Positions 27,108 through 36,463 of a DNA stretch of 61,543 nucleotides are shown piece by piece. The DNA comes from Neobacillus terrae. Lineage in GTDB: Bacteria; Bacillota; Bacilli; Bacillales; Cytobacillaceae. The DNA is taken from NCBI RefSeq assembly GCF_011393025.1, contig NZ_JAAOEO010000023.1, positions 1 through 61,543 of the forward strand. The letters are read 5' to 3'. Both the position numbers and the translations under genes were made by a program. The notes beneath the pieces are model-generated. The model was given only the letters and a program-made list of their open reading frames with translations, had not been told where the DNA came from and ran no database searches. How positions within the stretch are numbered: position 1 is the stretch's first letter; each line of letters starts with the position of its first letter.

Positions 27108-27735
27108 TTGAGTCTTGCAAAAATATTGTCGTTAAATCTGTCGGTTTATGACTAGTTTTGGAAAGTGCCAAAAAATAAGAATGACACCTCACTTTTAGTG
27201 GAAATGGAATGTTACCACACAAACCAATACCAAGAAAAAGGAGATGTCATAGGTTTATGGTATTATCCTGCACTCGTCAAGTTTGTCCTGTCCCTCGGTC
27301 TCGCATTGTCAAAGCCCCAAATGAAACACCTTATTTCCTTTATGCATTGCATCATTTTGTGTGAGGGCCGTAAGACTGTTTCTCAGATTCGGAAGAGTTG
27401 AGGGAATTCACGCGATCTTAACTGTATGACGAGATTCCTAAAAGAATCTCCCTGGTCTCCTAACAGGATGCAGAGGAGAAGGATGGACCATCTGATGTCC
27501 AGGATACGACAGGCAAGAAGGAAAGCCGGTGACTTACGGCCAATCCTTTTCCTGATCATTGACAATACCAACTGCCCAAAAACTCCCTCATCGAAAAAGA
27601 TAGAAAGGCTTGAATCCCACCATTCACACAAAGATGGAAAGAGTGTCTGGGCCCATTGCGTTGTCACTTCCCATGTAATTGCCCAAGGACATTTTACGGA
27701 AATAGGGCCGGCAATCCCAGGAAAGGGAAGCATGA
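27108..27735 (+). mobile_element. truncated IS4/IS701-like element, remnant 1
   Basis: The 5' part of an insertion sequence, closely matching the reverse complement of the element at 59.7-61.1 kb. It begins with the end sequence near TCTTGCAAAAATATTGT. Transposase pieces are MPKNKNDTSLLVEMEC... (27165-27401), a frame change, then a frame through 27426-27773 with DNTNCPKTP and SHVIAQGH. The element stops at about 27735, before the second catalytic aspartate. Its last 35-40 bases are inverted relative to the other copy. Confidence 0.8.
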
Positions 27736-27985
27736 ATGCCATCCATATAGTAATAGCTGTATTGCTCACTTAATTCAAAAATGCGGTCATGGTACATTTT
27801 TTTAGCAGTCCACTAAAGGGAAATGGACCCCAAACATTTATAAAGTGTTTTATTTCTTTTTCCCGCGCCAGTACGCTGCGCACTTTAACCCCACTGCGGC
27901 TGTAAGTTTTCAACCAATCGAGAGCAAATTTTTCAAAAGGCATATCTGATTCTTTAGTGAAGGTACCCTTTTCTTTCTATCCGCG
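27729..27985 (-). pseudogene. N-terminal fragment of a phage/ICE-type tyrosine integrase
   Basis: Read on the minus strand, a frame gives FEKFALDWLKTYSRSGVKV, then REKEIKHFINVWGPFPFSGL, and after a one-base shift MYHDRIFELSEQYSYYYMDG. This is the core-binding domain of integrases of the ICEBs1/phage type. The catalytic domain is absent because the frame runs into the IS remnant. It marks a former attachment of a mobile element. Confidence 0.65.
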
Positions 27986-28241
27986 CCGTGGCCTGTCCTT
28001 CTCTTTGGTGAGAAAAAACTATTTTTTCTAGTATAAATTACAGCGTCCGAGAATAAATGTTGAAAACAAGAGGATTGAATAAAAACATATTGACAAATTT
28101 ATTTATTTATTATAAAATATTAAATTGTCTTTTATGTAGGTTATTTTTCTGTTTTTAATTAGGTAGAATAGCCTATATAATAAAAAATAAGAGCTTTGAA
28201 GAAATTTTGGTTATTTAGTATTAAACTGATGCTAAAAAGCT

Positions 28242-28294
28242 AAACGCTTCTCTTTCTAAGATGATGAATCTAGGAAAATAGTAGCGTTTTTTTT
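28242..28294 (+). terminator. terminator-like hairpin in the leader of the DMT exporter gene
   Basis: An outer stem AAACGCT/AGCGTTT (28242-28248 and 28283-28289) encloses a near-perfect inner stem (28253-28262 and 28268-28277), followed by T8. No gene on this strand lies upstream for several hundred bases, so it probably attenuates the exporter transcript. Confidence 0.7.
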
Positions 28295-28346
28295 GTGTCA
28301 CAAAATGCAATGATGACTAACTTTTAAATAAAAATGGAGGTCCATT

Positions 28347-29249
28347 ATGGAAAAAATATCGCGAACAAGAACTGTTTTTTTACTCGTATTTCTTGTTATT
28401 GTTTGGGGAGTGAATTGGCCATTATCAAAAATGGCACTTCACTATACACCGCCACTACTGTTTGCTGGCGTAAGAACATTTCTAGGCGGACTTATCTTGC
28501 TCATTTTTGCATTACCTAGATATAAGAAACTTCACTTAAAGGAAAATTGGCATTTTTATATTGTTTCTGCTTTCCTAAACATTGTAATGTTTTACGGTCT
28601 GCAAACGGTTGGGTTGGGCTATATGCCAGCAGGACTATTTTCTGCTATTGTGTTTATTGAGCCTGTTTTACTTGGCATTTTTAGTTGGATTTGGTTAGGG
28701 GAGTCCATGTATGGATTAAAAATCATTGGTTTAATCCTTGGCTTTGCCGGTGTTGCTACAATAAGCTCTGGTGGTTTTACCGGTGCTATTTCAGTGTTTG
28801 GCATTATACTTGCATTAGGTTCTGCCCTTGGTTGGGGATTAGGGACCGTTTATGTTAAGAAAATCGGTAAGCGTGTCGATTCCCTATGGATGGTTACACT
28901 CCAACTACTTATCGGAGGAATCTTTTTATCATGTGTAGGTTCGAGCTTTGAAAGCTGGTCTAGTATCGAATGGAAAACACCCTTTATAACCAACTTACTT
29001 TTTATCTCTATCTTTGTCATTGCGTTTGGATGGCTTGCTTTCTTTACACTTGTCGGTTCGGGAGAAGCTAGTAAAGTCGGTTCGTTTACTTTCCTTATTC
29101 CGCTAATTGCTATTATTTGTAGTTCTTTTCTTTTACATGAATCTATTACAATTAACTTGGTAATCGGACTTTTATTCATTGTGTTAAGCATTGGTTTGGT
29201 AAATATTAAATTCAAACCAAAAAAGGAGGAAGAACAGAACGAGTTTTAG
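28347..29249 (+). CDS. EamA/DMT-family transporter
   Basis: This 300-residue protein has about ten membrane helices in two repeated EamA halves, the layout of drug/metabolite transporters. The first half contains WGVNWPLSKMAL and GLxYMPAGLFSAIVFIEPV; the second begins near residue 150 with LGWGLGTVYVKK. GGAGG precedes ATG 28347. The substrate cannot be predicted. The terminator-like hairpin in the leader suggests conditional expression. Confidence 0.85.
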   Translation: MEKISRTRTVFLLVFLVIVWGVNWPLSKMALHYTPPLLFAGVRTFLGGLILLIFALPRYKKLHLKENWHFYIVSAFLNIVMFYGLQTVGLGYMPAGLFSAIVFIEPVLLGIFSWIWLGESMYGLKIIGLILGFAGVATISSGGFTGAISVFGIILALGSALGWGLGTVYVKKIGKRVDSLWMVTLQLLIGGIFLSCVGSSFESWSSIEWKTPFITNLLFISIFVIAFGWLAFFTLVGSGEASKVGSFTFLIPLIAIICSSFLLHESITINLVIGLLFIVLSIGLVNIKFKPKKEEEQNEF

Positions 29250-29960
29250 AGAAATGGTAATAATGTTCATTGATCAAATGTTGGGGCTGGATTCCATATA
29301 AACGCCCTATATTTTCAGGACATCTACAAAAAGATAATATAATCAGTAAGATAAACCATAATTCAACATTAACACTTAGATTTCTACATGTACCATCATT
29401 AGCTTTATAATGAAAATGCCCAAATGTGTATAAGATGAAAAGCTTACAGGAATATCAGCTTGAAGTATATGGCGAAAATATGGTGACTCTAACATTTTGC
29501 TAACGCAATCTCATTAAAAACGTTAAACCCTCGTTCAAGATGTTACACCTCAGATTCAGCAAGACCTTGAGATACCGAATTTTTTGCACACAATCTTAAA
29601 GATATTACAAACTCCCATCTTACGGGCGACGTAATGTAATTGAGGTTCTAAAACCTTCTTATATCTACCCTTAAACTGAAATAACAAAAAAGTGTGCATG
29701 GGCGTCGTTGACAAAAATACGATTCCCGGGCACACAAAAAGACACTAAAGAAGAAGGCCTTTCATCAGTTTACTGAACTGCTGCGAGACCTTTTTTTCAT
29801 ATATGGGCGGATATATAAGCAGAAATGTTCTTGGTTGACCTAAACAGTGTGATGTTTTTCTCTATTCCCTTTTAAGTAATTGTTTTTACTTGATTTCAAC
29901 AATTTTTCTTATTAGCGAATGAGCATCATCCCTGGCAAAATTACATCTGTAAATTGCTCT
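29250..29960. other. intergenic region, no gene recognised
   Basis: Seven hundred bases without a supported gene. A complex hairpin followed by T7 near 29753-29796 could be a terminator on the plus strand. Some frames around 29500-29740 hint at decayed coding sequence, but I could not assign a family. Confidence 0.5.
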
Positions 29961-30794
29961 TCACTGTTCAGACGGCGCCTTTTCAAAAATCTGCACACCC
30001 CGTGTTTCTATCCGCTCTGGCTTTGTATATATATTTAAGGACTTATTTCGGATAAAACCAACTGTCGTGATATTGAGTTCGTTTGCGAGTCGAAGAGCCA
30101 ATTCAGTCGGAGCTGATTTTGAAAGAACAATGCCGCAGCCAATTTTGGCAACCTTCAGCAATACTTCAGATGAAATCCGGCCACTAAAAACGATAATTTT
30201 GTTTGAAAGCGATATAGAGTGCTGCAAACAATGGCCATAAATCTTATCTAATGCATTATGGCGCCCAATATCGGTTCTATCTACGATGATGCCGTTTTTA
30301 TCACATAGCGCCGCGTTATGGACGCCTCCTGTATCCTGAAAAATAACGGATGATTTTTGCATAAGCTCCATCAGTTGGAAACATTCTTCTATAGACACCG
30401 TGACATCAACATTTCCCAGCGGCTTTACTGTTCTGGCATCATTATAAAAATAAAAGCTTTGGCGGCTTTTTCCACAGCAGGAGGTAACAACTCGTTTAGA
30501 ATGAAAAAGCTCATCGAGTTTGTTGACCTTATGGGTTTTCACAATTGCACGTCCAGTTGTCTCGATGATTGTAAGTTCTTTTATTTCCGACATACTCCTG
30601 ATGATGCCCTCTGAAGCTAAAAAGCCAATTACCAGCTCTTCTATATGATCAGGGCTGCAAACCAATGTCGCAAATTCCTGGTCATTTAAGATAATGGTAA
30701 TAGGAAATTCAGTTACGATCGTATCTATGACTTTACTCAAGGCGCCACTCTCATAGCGCCATACTTCACTGTCCATTTTCATAGGCTGATCCAT
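29961..30794 (-). CDS. fdhD: formate dehydrogenase accessory sulfurtransferase FdhD
   Basis: FdhD transfers sulfur from a cysteine desulfurase to the molybdenum cofactor, a step needed for formate dehydrogenase activity. The protein carries SCCGKS near residue 107, the conserved cysteine loop, and the family blocks TGGVHNAALC and DIGRHNALDKIYG. I prefer ATG 30794: AAGGGG at 30803-30808 is spaced eight bases from it. An in-frame GTG at 30803, overlapping the upstream stop, would fall inside that ribosome site. Confidence 0.93.
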   Translation of the reverse strand: MDQPMKMDSEVWRYESGALSKVIDTIVTEFPITIILNDQEFATLVCSPDHIEELVIGFLASEGIIRSMSEIKELTIIETTGRAIVKTHKVNKLDELFHSKRVVTSCCGKSRQSFYFYNDARTVKPLGNVDVTVSIEECFQLMELMQKSSVIFQDTGGVHNAALCDKNGIIVDRTDIGRHNALDKIYGHCLQHSISLSNKIIVFSGRISSEVLLKVAKIGCGIVLSKSAPTELALRLANELNITTVGFIRNKSLNIYTKPERIETRGVQIFEKAPSEQ

Positions 30795-30799
30795 TCCTG

Positions 30800-31168
30800 T
30801 CACCCCTTGGTACTTCCCTCGATCGGCTGATCAAATACAAATATAGTCATGGCGGTATCCTCATCGAGATCGATATCAGAAAATAACCTTAATACCCTGG
30901 CGCCCATTAATTTTTCAAATTTGAGAAGAACTTCCGGCTTTTTATAAATTTGTTTTACCAATTTTGTCCGCGTTTCATGGACCATCTGCTTGCCGTTAGA
31001 AGTGTTTAACATAAATTTTTCTACATTGGTTAAGTTCCCTTTCATTTCACTAATCGCCCAGGTGCCAACGAACTTTGTGCTGATCTCTTTCGGACCATTT
31101 CCTACATATTCTTTCCTTATTTCACGAACAAGCATACTGAATTGATGTTCCAGGCTGTTTTTTGTCAT
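30800..31168 (-). CDS. DUF2294 family protein
   Basis: The 122-residue product matches the DUF2294 family found in Bacilli (LVREIRKEYVGNGPKEISTKF ... LMGARVLRLFSDID). The function is unknown. I place the start at ATG 31168 because GGAGG at 31176-31180 is seven bases upstream, in place of an in-frame ATG at 31198. Its stop abuts fdhD. A strong hairpin separates it from the DUF1641 gene. The constant link to formate dehydrogenase genes suggests a related role. Confidence 0.82.
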   Translation of the reverse strand: MTKNSLEHQFSMLVREIRKEYVGNGPKEISTKFVGTWAISEMKGNLTNVEKFMLNTSNGKQMVHETRTKLVKQIYKKPEVLLKFEKLMGARVLRLFSDIDLDEDTAMTIFVFDQPIEGSTKG

Positions 31169-31211
31169 TTCTAATCCTCCTTTGCTCTCACCAGACATTT
31201 TTTAAAGTAAC

Positions 31212-31264
31212 AATAAGGAAACCATTTCGCACTCATTTAACGAATGTGTGTGGGTTTCCTTATT
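31212..31264 (-). terminator. hairpin between the DUF1641 and DUF2294 genes
   Basis: A 12-bp perfect outer stem (31212-31223 and 31253-31264) with an additional inner stem forms a very stable hairpin. The T-run on the minus-strand side is weak, so it may be a partial terminator or RNA-stabilising element within the formate module. Confidence 0.7.
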
Positions 31265-31269
31265 CCTTG

Positions 31270-31749
31270 TTATTTTTTTAAGCCTTCCCCAAGTCCCTTT
31301 AAAAGATTAACTCCAAATCCTAAGGCACGATTGATATCAGGATCTTTTAATGCTTTGACTAAGTCAAAAAGCCCAAACTTAACGTCCGACTTTAAGCCTT
31401 CCTCTGCTTTTTGCAATCCAGCTGACAGGCTTGAGATAAGCTTTTTTGTTGTTTCCGGTTCAGTTTCCGTTAAAATACCACCTGCAGCCATAGCATTATT
31501 AATCATGTTTGTGAGAGGTTTGCGCGTCAGTTGGCCGACAGCGATTTTTGCTACTTTATCTTTGGCTTTAACGAGACCTCCTAAAGCATCTATTATGCCG
31601 CTGTCATGTAATTCCTGCAATAGCTGCAGCGTCTCAAGAAGTGAATCTTTATTTTGCGCAACCCCGGAGAGAATACTCTCCAAGGATTCCGCTTTTATGT
31701 GTTCCTCTGTTATCTCTGTTCTTTGAATTGTTTTAATTGGTTTTGCCAT
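31270..31749 (-). CDS. DUF1641 family protein (YjgD-like)
   Basis: The 159-residue protein matches DUF1641, represented by YjgD in B. subtilis, which also follows a formate dehydrogenase gene (yjgC). It is soluble and helical, with LLQELHDSGIIDALGGLVKAKDKV and LGFGVNLLKGLGEGL. Its ATG overlaps the upstream stop as TAATG. It is probably an auxiliary subunit or stability factor of the dehydrogenase, an inference from linkage. Confidence 0.85.
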   Translation of the reverse strand: MAKPIKTIQRTEITEEHIKAESLESILSGVAQNKDSLLETLQLLQELHDSGIIDALGGLVKAKDKVAKIAVGQLTRKPLTNMINNAMAAGGILTETEPETTKKLISSLSAGLQKAEEGLKSDVKFGLFDLVKALKDPDINRALGFGVNLLKGLGEGLKK

Positions 31750-34721
31750 TATGCATTCCTCCCATCATACAAACCTGGCTGTACATGCTCGTTTACGCTT
31801 GCAATAGGGGCATAGTCGCCGCGTTCCCACTTACGGTAAATTTCAAGACCCATTTGCGGGGTACGAGTGGCATTACGCGGGTTGAATTTTGGAAGTGGAT
31901 TTTCTCCATCCAATTCAAGAATTTCCATACGGACTTTTGCTTGTTTGTATGCCGGTGTATGTGTCACCACATCAACAGCTCCACCGGTCAGGAGATTTAC
32001 CGCACTTTCGTGACTGGACGAGTGCATTGGTACATAGACGGTTTTTCCTTCCACACGGTTTGTTACCAGAACAGGAACACGGATAGCACCATATGGTGAT
32101 ACAAGGCGGACGAGAGATCCGTCTTTCACGCCCCGCTCTTTTGCAAGCTCAGGTGATACCTCCACAAACACTTTCGGGAATTTGTAATTAAGCCCCTCTG
32201 ATTTATGTGTTAGGTTTCCTTCGTGGAAGTGTTCCAAGAGACGGCCGTTATCTAATGAGAGATCGAATTCTTCCGGGAACTCTACTGGAGCCACATAATC
32301 AAACAGACCAAAGCGAGCTTTTTTATCCGGGAAATTAAAGCCATCTGTGAAAAGTAACGGTGTGTTTGATCCATCTGTTGAACCCCAGTTGAAGCTGTTC
32401 CATCCTTCTAGGACATCGTAGTTACACTGGCTGAAGAAAGGTGTTAAGCTTGCCATTTCCGCAAAGATTTCGCTAGGATGCGAATAATTCCAATCAAAGC
32501 CCATTTTATTCGCCAGCTCTGTAAGAATCATCCAGTCAGGCTTGCTGTTTCCTGTTAGTTCAAGCGCTTGGTATAAGCGCTGAACGCGACGCTCTGTATT
32601 AGTGAAGGTTCCGTCTTTCTCAAGAGAAGGAGCTCCAGGTAAAATAACATCCGCAAATTGAGCGGTTGTAGTTAAAAAGATTTCTTGTACAACAAGGAAA
32701 TCAAGCTTTTCAAGCATTGCCTGTGTATGATTAGAGTCAGCATCAACCCATGCCATATCCTCCCCAGCTATGAACATCGCCTTCATATGACCTTCATCAA
32801 TTGCTTCCAGCATTTGAATATTGTCTAGTCCAGGTGTTGCAGGGATATTTACTCCATAAGCATTTTCAAATTTTGCACGGATTTGGTCATCTGTTACAGA
32901 TTGATATCCAGGGAAAATATTTGGCATTGTTCCCATGTCAGCGGCACCTTGTACATTATTATGTCCGCGTAAAGGATAAGCACCTGCATTTGGACGCATC
33001 ATGTTGCCTGTTGCAAGAAGCAGGTTGGCAATGGCAACAGAAGTGTGCGAGCCAGCTATATTTTGGGTTACACCCATTCCCCAACAAACCGCTGTTCCAT
33101 CAGCATCGCGAATCATTTCCGCCATTTGAATGAGAGTTTCTTTATAAATACCTGTTATCTTCTCAGCCTCTTCAAGAGAATAAGGCTGAATCATTTGCAG
33201 GAACTCATCATACTGATTGACATGCTCTTTAATAAATTTCTCATTATGCCAGCCTTGGTCAATCATGTACTTTGTAATGGCTGAAAGCCATACATAGTCT
33301 GTACCTTGTTTTGGACGAACGAATAAGTCTGCGCGGTCACCCATTTCATGTCTGCGCACGTCAACGGTAATTAATTTTTGGCCGTGAAGTTTTTGTGCTC
33401 GTTTAATTCGTGTTGCAAGAACCGGGTGTCCTTCCGCAGGAGCACATCCCACAAGGATAACAAGACCTGCGCCCGCAATATCTTTAATGGTTCCGCTATC
33501 GCCGCCGATGCCGCCGGTTTGCTGCAAGCCCCATGAAGCCGGTGACTGGCAATAACGGGAGCAGTTGTCAACGTTATTTGTTCCAAATACCTGCCGGGAT
33601 AGCTTTTGGATTAGATAGTTTTCCTCGTTTGTCATTTTGGAGGAAGAAATAAAGCCGATAGAATCGCTTCCGTAAGTTTCCTTAATTCCGCCAAGTTTTT
33701 CTGCGACAAGAGTAAGTGCCTCATCCCAGCTTGCTTCCACAAACACATCGCCTTTGCGAATTAACGGTGAAGTAATTCTTTCTTGTGAGTTTACAAAGTC
33801 CCAGCCAAATTTCCCTTTTACACAAGTGGAAACACTGTTTACAGGAGCATTTTCGGAAGGTTCTATTTTTAGAATTTCATGGTCTTTTGTCCAAACTTCA
33901 AACGAACAGCCCACACCACAGAATGTACAAACTGTTTTTGTTTTCTTGATACGTGTATCGCGCATTGCAGCTTCCACTTCAGAAACGGCAAAAATGGTTT
34001 GGTAATCAGGCTCAACCGTCTTTACAAGGTCAATCATCGGTGTTAGCAGGTCATCTTCGATTCCTGTCATGAAACCTGCATTTCCAAGCATGGACTTTTC
34101 CATTAATGCATTACATGGGCAAACAGACACACACTGGCCACATGATACACAGGATGATTCGTTAATGCTTTTTCCGCCATCCCATAAAACACGTGGCTGA
34201 TTGCTTTCCCAGTCGATTGTTAACGTTTCATTGACTTGAAGGTCCTGGCAGGTTTCAACGCAGCGTCCGCACAGAATACATTGATCTGGATCATAGCGAT
34301 AAAACGGATGAGACATATCTACTTCATAATTTTTAGATCGATGCGGGCGTGTTTGGTGCTCGACTCCCATCATTTCAGCCGTATTATGTACTCGGCAATT
34401 TCCATTGTTATTGTCACAAACTGTACAGTATAATAAGTGATTTTCCAAAATACGGTCCATTGCTTCTTCTTGTGCATTTTTCGCAAGTTCGGAGGACGTT
34501 AATATTTCCATGCCATCTTCTACAACTGTAGAACAAGCGCGCATAATGTTTCCGTTCACTTCACACATACATGTATCACAACTTTGGACCGGTCCTAAAA
34601 TATCAGAATAACAAATATGGGGATGCTGCATTTCCTGCTGTAATAAATAATCCAAAATGCGAGTCCCTTTTTCAATTTCATGAGCTGTTCCATTAATATG
34701 TACATTCACTTTTTCTGCCAC
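31749..34721 (-). CDS. formate dehydrogenase, molybdopterin catalytic subunit
   Basis: The 990-residue protein oxidises formate to CO2. Domain order: N-terminal 2Fe-2S ferredoxin domain, a His-Cys cluster region (HLLYCTVCDNNNGNC), two 4Fe-4S motifs (CILCGRCVETC and CVSCGQCVSVC), a 4Fe-4S motif CTFCGVGCSFE, then the molybdopterin domains. The active-site position reads NCSRYCQSP, so cysteine, not selenocysteine. I choose GTG 34721 because AAAGGGGG lies eight bases upstream; the longer frame from 34760 has no such site. It resembles YjgC of B. subtilis. Confidence 0.92.
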   Translation of the reverse strand: MAEKVNVHINGTAHEIEKGTRILDYLLQQEMQHPHICYSDILGPVQSCDTCMCEVNGNIMRACSTVVEDGMEILTSSELAKNAQEEAMDRILENHLLYCTVCDNNNGNCRVHNTAEMMGVEHQTRPHRSKNYEVDMSHPFYRYDPDQCILCGRCVETCQDLQVNETLTIDWESNQPRVLWDGGKSINESSCVSCGQCVSVCPCNALMEKSMLGNAGFMTGIEDDLLTPMIDLVKTVEPDYQTIFAVSEVEAAMRDTRIKKTKTVCTFCGVGCSFEVWTKDHEILKIEPSENAPVNSVSTCVKGKFGWDFVNSQERITSPLIRKGDVFVEASWDEALTLVAEKLGGIKETYGSDSIGFISSSKMTNEENYLIQKLSRQVFGTNNVDNCSRYCQSPASWGLQQTGGIGGDSGTIKDIAGAGLVILVGCAPAEGHPVLATRIKRAQKLHGQKLITVDVRRHEMGDRADLFVRPKQGTDYVWLSAITKYMIDQGWHNEKFIKEHVNQYDEFLQMIQPYSLEEAEKITGIYKETLIQMAEMIRDADGTAVCWGMGVTQNIAGSHTSVAIANLLLATGNMMRPNAGAYPLRGHNNVQGAADMGTMPNIFPGYQSVTDDQIRAKFENAYGVNIPATPGLDNIQMLEAIDEGHMKAMFIAGEDMAWVDADSNHTQAMLEKLDFLVVQEIFLTTTAQFADVILPGAPSLEKDGTFTNTERRVQRLYQALELTGNSKPDWMILTELANKMGFDWNYSHPSEIFAEMASLTPFFSQCNYDVLEGWNSFNWGSTDGSNTPLLFTDGFNFPDKKARFGLFDYVAPVEFPEEFDLSLDNGRLLEHFHEGNLTHKSEGLNYKFPKVFVEVSPELAKERGVKDGSLVRLVSPYGAIRVPVLVTNRVEGKTVYVPMHSSSHESAVNLLTGGAVDVVTHTPAYKQAKVRMEILELDGENPLPKFNPRNATRTPQMGLEIYRKWERGDYAPIASVNEHVQPGLYDGRNA

Positions 34722-34819
34722 TTTAATTCCCCCTTTGATTTCGTTACTCTTTAGAAACAAAACTTTCTAAGAACTGTTTCTTATCTCTCTGTTTAGTTAT
34801 TAAAAATTCATTAGAAATA

Positions 34820-34866
34820 CCCCCTGTAAAACGGATGGCTAAAAAGCGGCAAATCGTTTCAGGGGG
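34820..34866 (-). promoter_or_regulatory. stable hairpin in the leader of the formate dehydrogenase gene
   Basis: Arms 34820-34833 and 34855-34866 pair through CCCCCTG/CAGGGGG and AAACG/CGTTT, with an inner GCT/AGC stem. No T-run follows on either side, so it is not an obvious terminator. One arm is complementary to the FNT leader hairpin. Confidence 0.6.
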
Positions 34867-35025
34867 ATTCGATAAGCATATAAAATGCAAGCAATAGCCT
34901 GCCTTTTTTTAATGAGGGAAGCAGAATATCCGGGCAATGTCCATTACCTAATATCAATACATCCGGTCATTTTTGCTATTAATACAAATTTTTTATATAT
35001 AAAACTTTAAAATTTAATGGTTATA

Positions 35026-35832
35026 TTAAGCAGCCTTCTTTAATTTTGCATCAGACTGGTTTTGCAAAGAATCCTTATAAGAGACCCAATAGATTAGTGC
35101 TACGAATACAGCACCACCGATAGCGTTTCCAATTACCACCGGAATAAAGTTTGAAAAATAATCTGCCCAGCTGAAGTGACCTGCAAAGATAGCGGCGGGT
35201 ATAACGAACATGTTCGCCACAACGTGCTGAAAGCCAATTGCCACAAATCCCATTATCGGGAACCAAATAGCCAGCATTTTCCCGCCGATATCCTCAGCAC
35301 CATAGGCGAGCCAAACGCCTAAACATACGAGCCAGTTACAACCCACAGCGGAAATTAAACTCTTAATAAAGGTATCATCAATTTTCGCTTGTGCAATTGC
35401 TACAGTTTTAGTTAAAAACGGCCCTGTTTCTGTTAATCCGACAATGTGTCCAAAGAAATAAGCAACAAATACTGCACCAATGAAATTACTAATTAAAATT
35501 AACAGCCAATTTCTGAACAGCTGTCCTACCGTAGCACGTCTTGCGAGAACAGCAATTGGCAGTGCCATCATATTTCCTGTTAACAATTCTCCACCTGCAA
35601 TGACAATTAACATAAGTCCTAATGGGAAAACGGATCCTCCTAAAAGTGAGCTTAAAGTACCCCACTGAGCTGGTAAATTTGCGATGACACGAATATCCAG
35701 CAGAAATCCAAGGGCAATAAAGGCTCCTCCTAAAAATCCTAATAAAAGTGTTTGTCCAGTGGGCATTGCTGCCTTTTTGGCACCAGCTTCTACAGCTAAT
35801 TTTGCTATAGACTGCGGACTGTGAAATGCCAT
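35026..35832 (-). CDS. formate/nitrite transporter (FNT) family channel
   Basis: FNT proteins are pentameric channels for formate, nitrite or related anions. The 268-residue protein has six membrane segments and family features such as GFLGGAFIALGF in the first helix region, GGELLTGNMM and NWLVCLGVWLA. It sits immediately upstream of the formate dehydrogenase genes in the same direction, so formate is the likely substrate. AAGGAGGAG precedes the ATG. Its leader contains a strong terminator hairpin. Confidence 0.9.
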   Translation of the reverse strand: MAFHSPQSIAKLAVEAGAKKAAMPTGQTLLLGFLGGAFIALGFLLDIRVIANLPAQWGTLSSLLGGSVFPLGLMLIVIAGGELLTGNMMALPIAVLARRATVGQLFRNWLLILISNFIGAVFVAYFFGHIVGLTETGPFLTKTVAIAQAKIDDTFIKSLISAVGCNWLVCLGVWLAYGAEDIGGKMLAIWFPIMGFVAIGFQHVVANMFVIPAAIFAGHFSWADYFSNFIPVVIGNAIGGAVFVALIYWVSYKDSLQNQSDAKLKKAA

Positions 35833-35950
35833 GTTTTTCTCCTCCTTATATAGGTTATTTTTATCAGCTGTCTTATTTTTTGAAAACTCTTAGTGAAATA
35901 GGCGTCGACTCAGTATTTTGAGTTTATGGATAATTTGTAAAATTAAAATA

Positions 35951-36009
35951 CAAAAAACCCCACCATAAATCGGTATTCATGCATAACATGAACCGTTTTA
36001 CAGTGGGGT
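35951..36009 (-). terminator. long terminator hairpin in the FNT leader
   Basis: On the minus strand about 20 base pairs (beginning ACCCCACTGTAAAACGG, from 36009) are followed by T6. No minus-strand gene exists upstream within the window's next gene interval, since the neighbour at 36464 is divergent. The hairpin therefore sits in the FNT leader as a likely attenuator. Confidence 0.75.
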
Positions 36010-36463
36010 GACAGCTTAAGCATTTTAACCATACTTGCAATCTTTCCCGCCATAGACGAAAAGTAGAACAGGATACCCAAACAATTCTCATTATCTGAAC
36101 ATCAATGAACCATTTCGTTTTCTATCAACGGTAAATAATATATCATGCAAAAATGGAAATGTGAACATTATATGAACTTTTTTTAATTTTATATTTGAAA
36201 AATAAGAATAGAATGTTTAAATGCTTGGGAGTCATATTCTATTTATATCATTCTCTTCGGTTGGAAAGTTTTTGAAATAGCAGCCTACTTGCTTCCTGAG
36301 TCAATCCTCCTGTTAGAAAAAATCCGTTAAGCCAATTGGTTCATTTATGTAATTGTAAGGGCTTATCGTTAGACTATCGACATATTTCCTTATATTTTGT
36401 AGGTAGGTCAATGTATAATACAGAATAATCAGACATTTAACGGAAACTGGAGGAGAAAAAGTA
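36010..36463. other. divergent intergenic region (FNT leader and SH3-protein promoter)
   Basis: No gene is seen. The minus strand from about 36250 to 36010 would be the FNT leader RNA upstream of its terminator. I could not match it to any riboswitch class I know. The plus-strand promoter of the gene at 36464 is not clear. Confidence 0.5.

Noticed and set aside
27383..27769. A 128-residue minus-strand frame over the IS remnant.
   Set aside because: It is the complement of transposase sequence, with no start signal and no family match.
29480..29740. Possible transposase-like fragments in the gap upstream of fdhD.
   Set aside because: A few residues looked suggestive in several frames but no conserved motif could be confirmed.
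34700..36250. Known riboswitch classes (ZTP/pfl, molybdenum cofactor, fluoride, THF) in the formate module leaders.
   Set aside because: None of the conserved core sequences I know for these classes is present, so the leaders are reported as unassigned.
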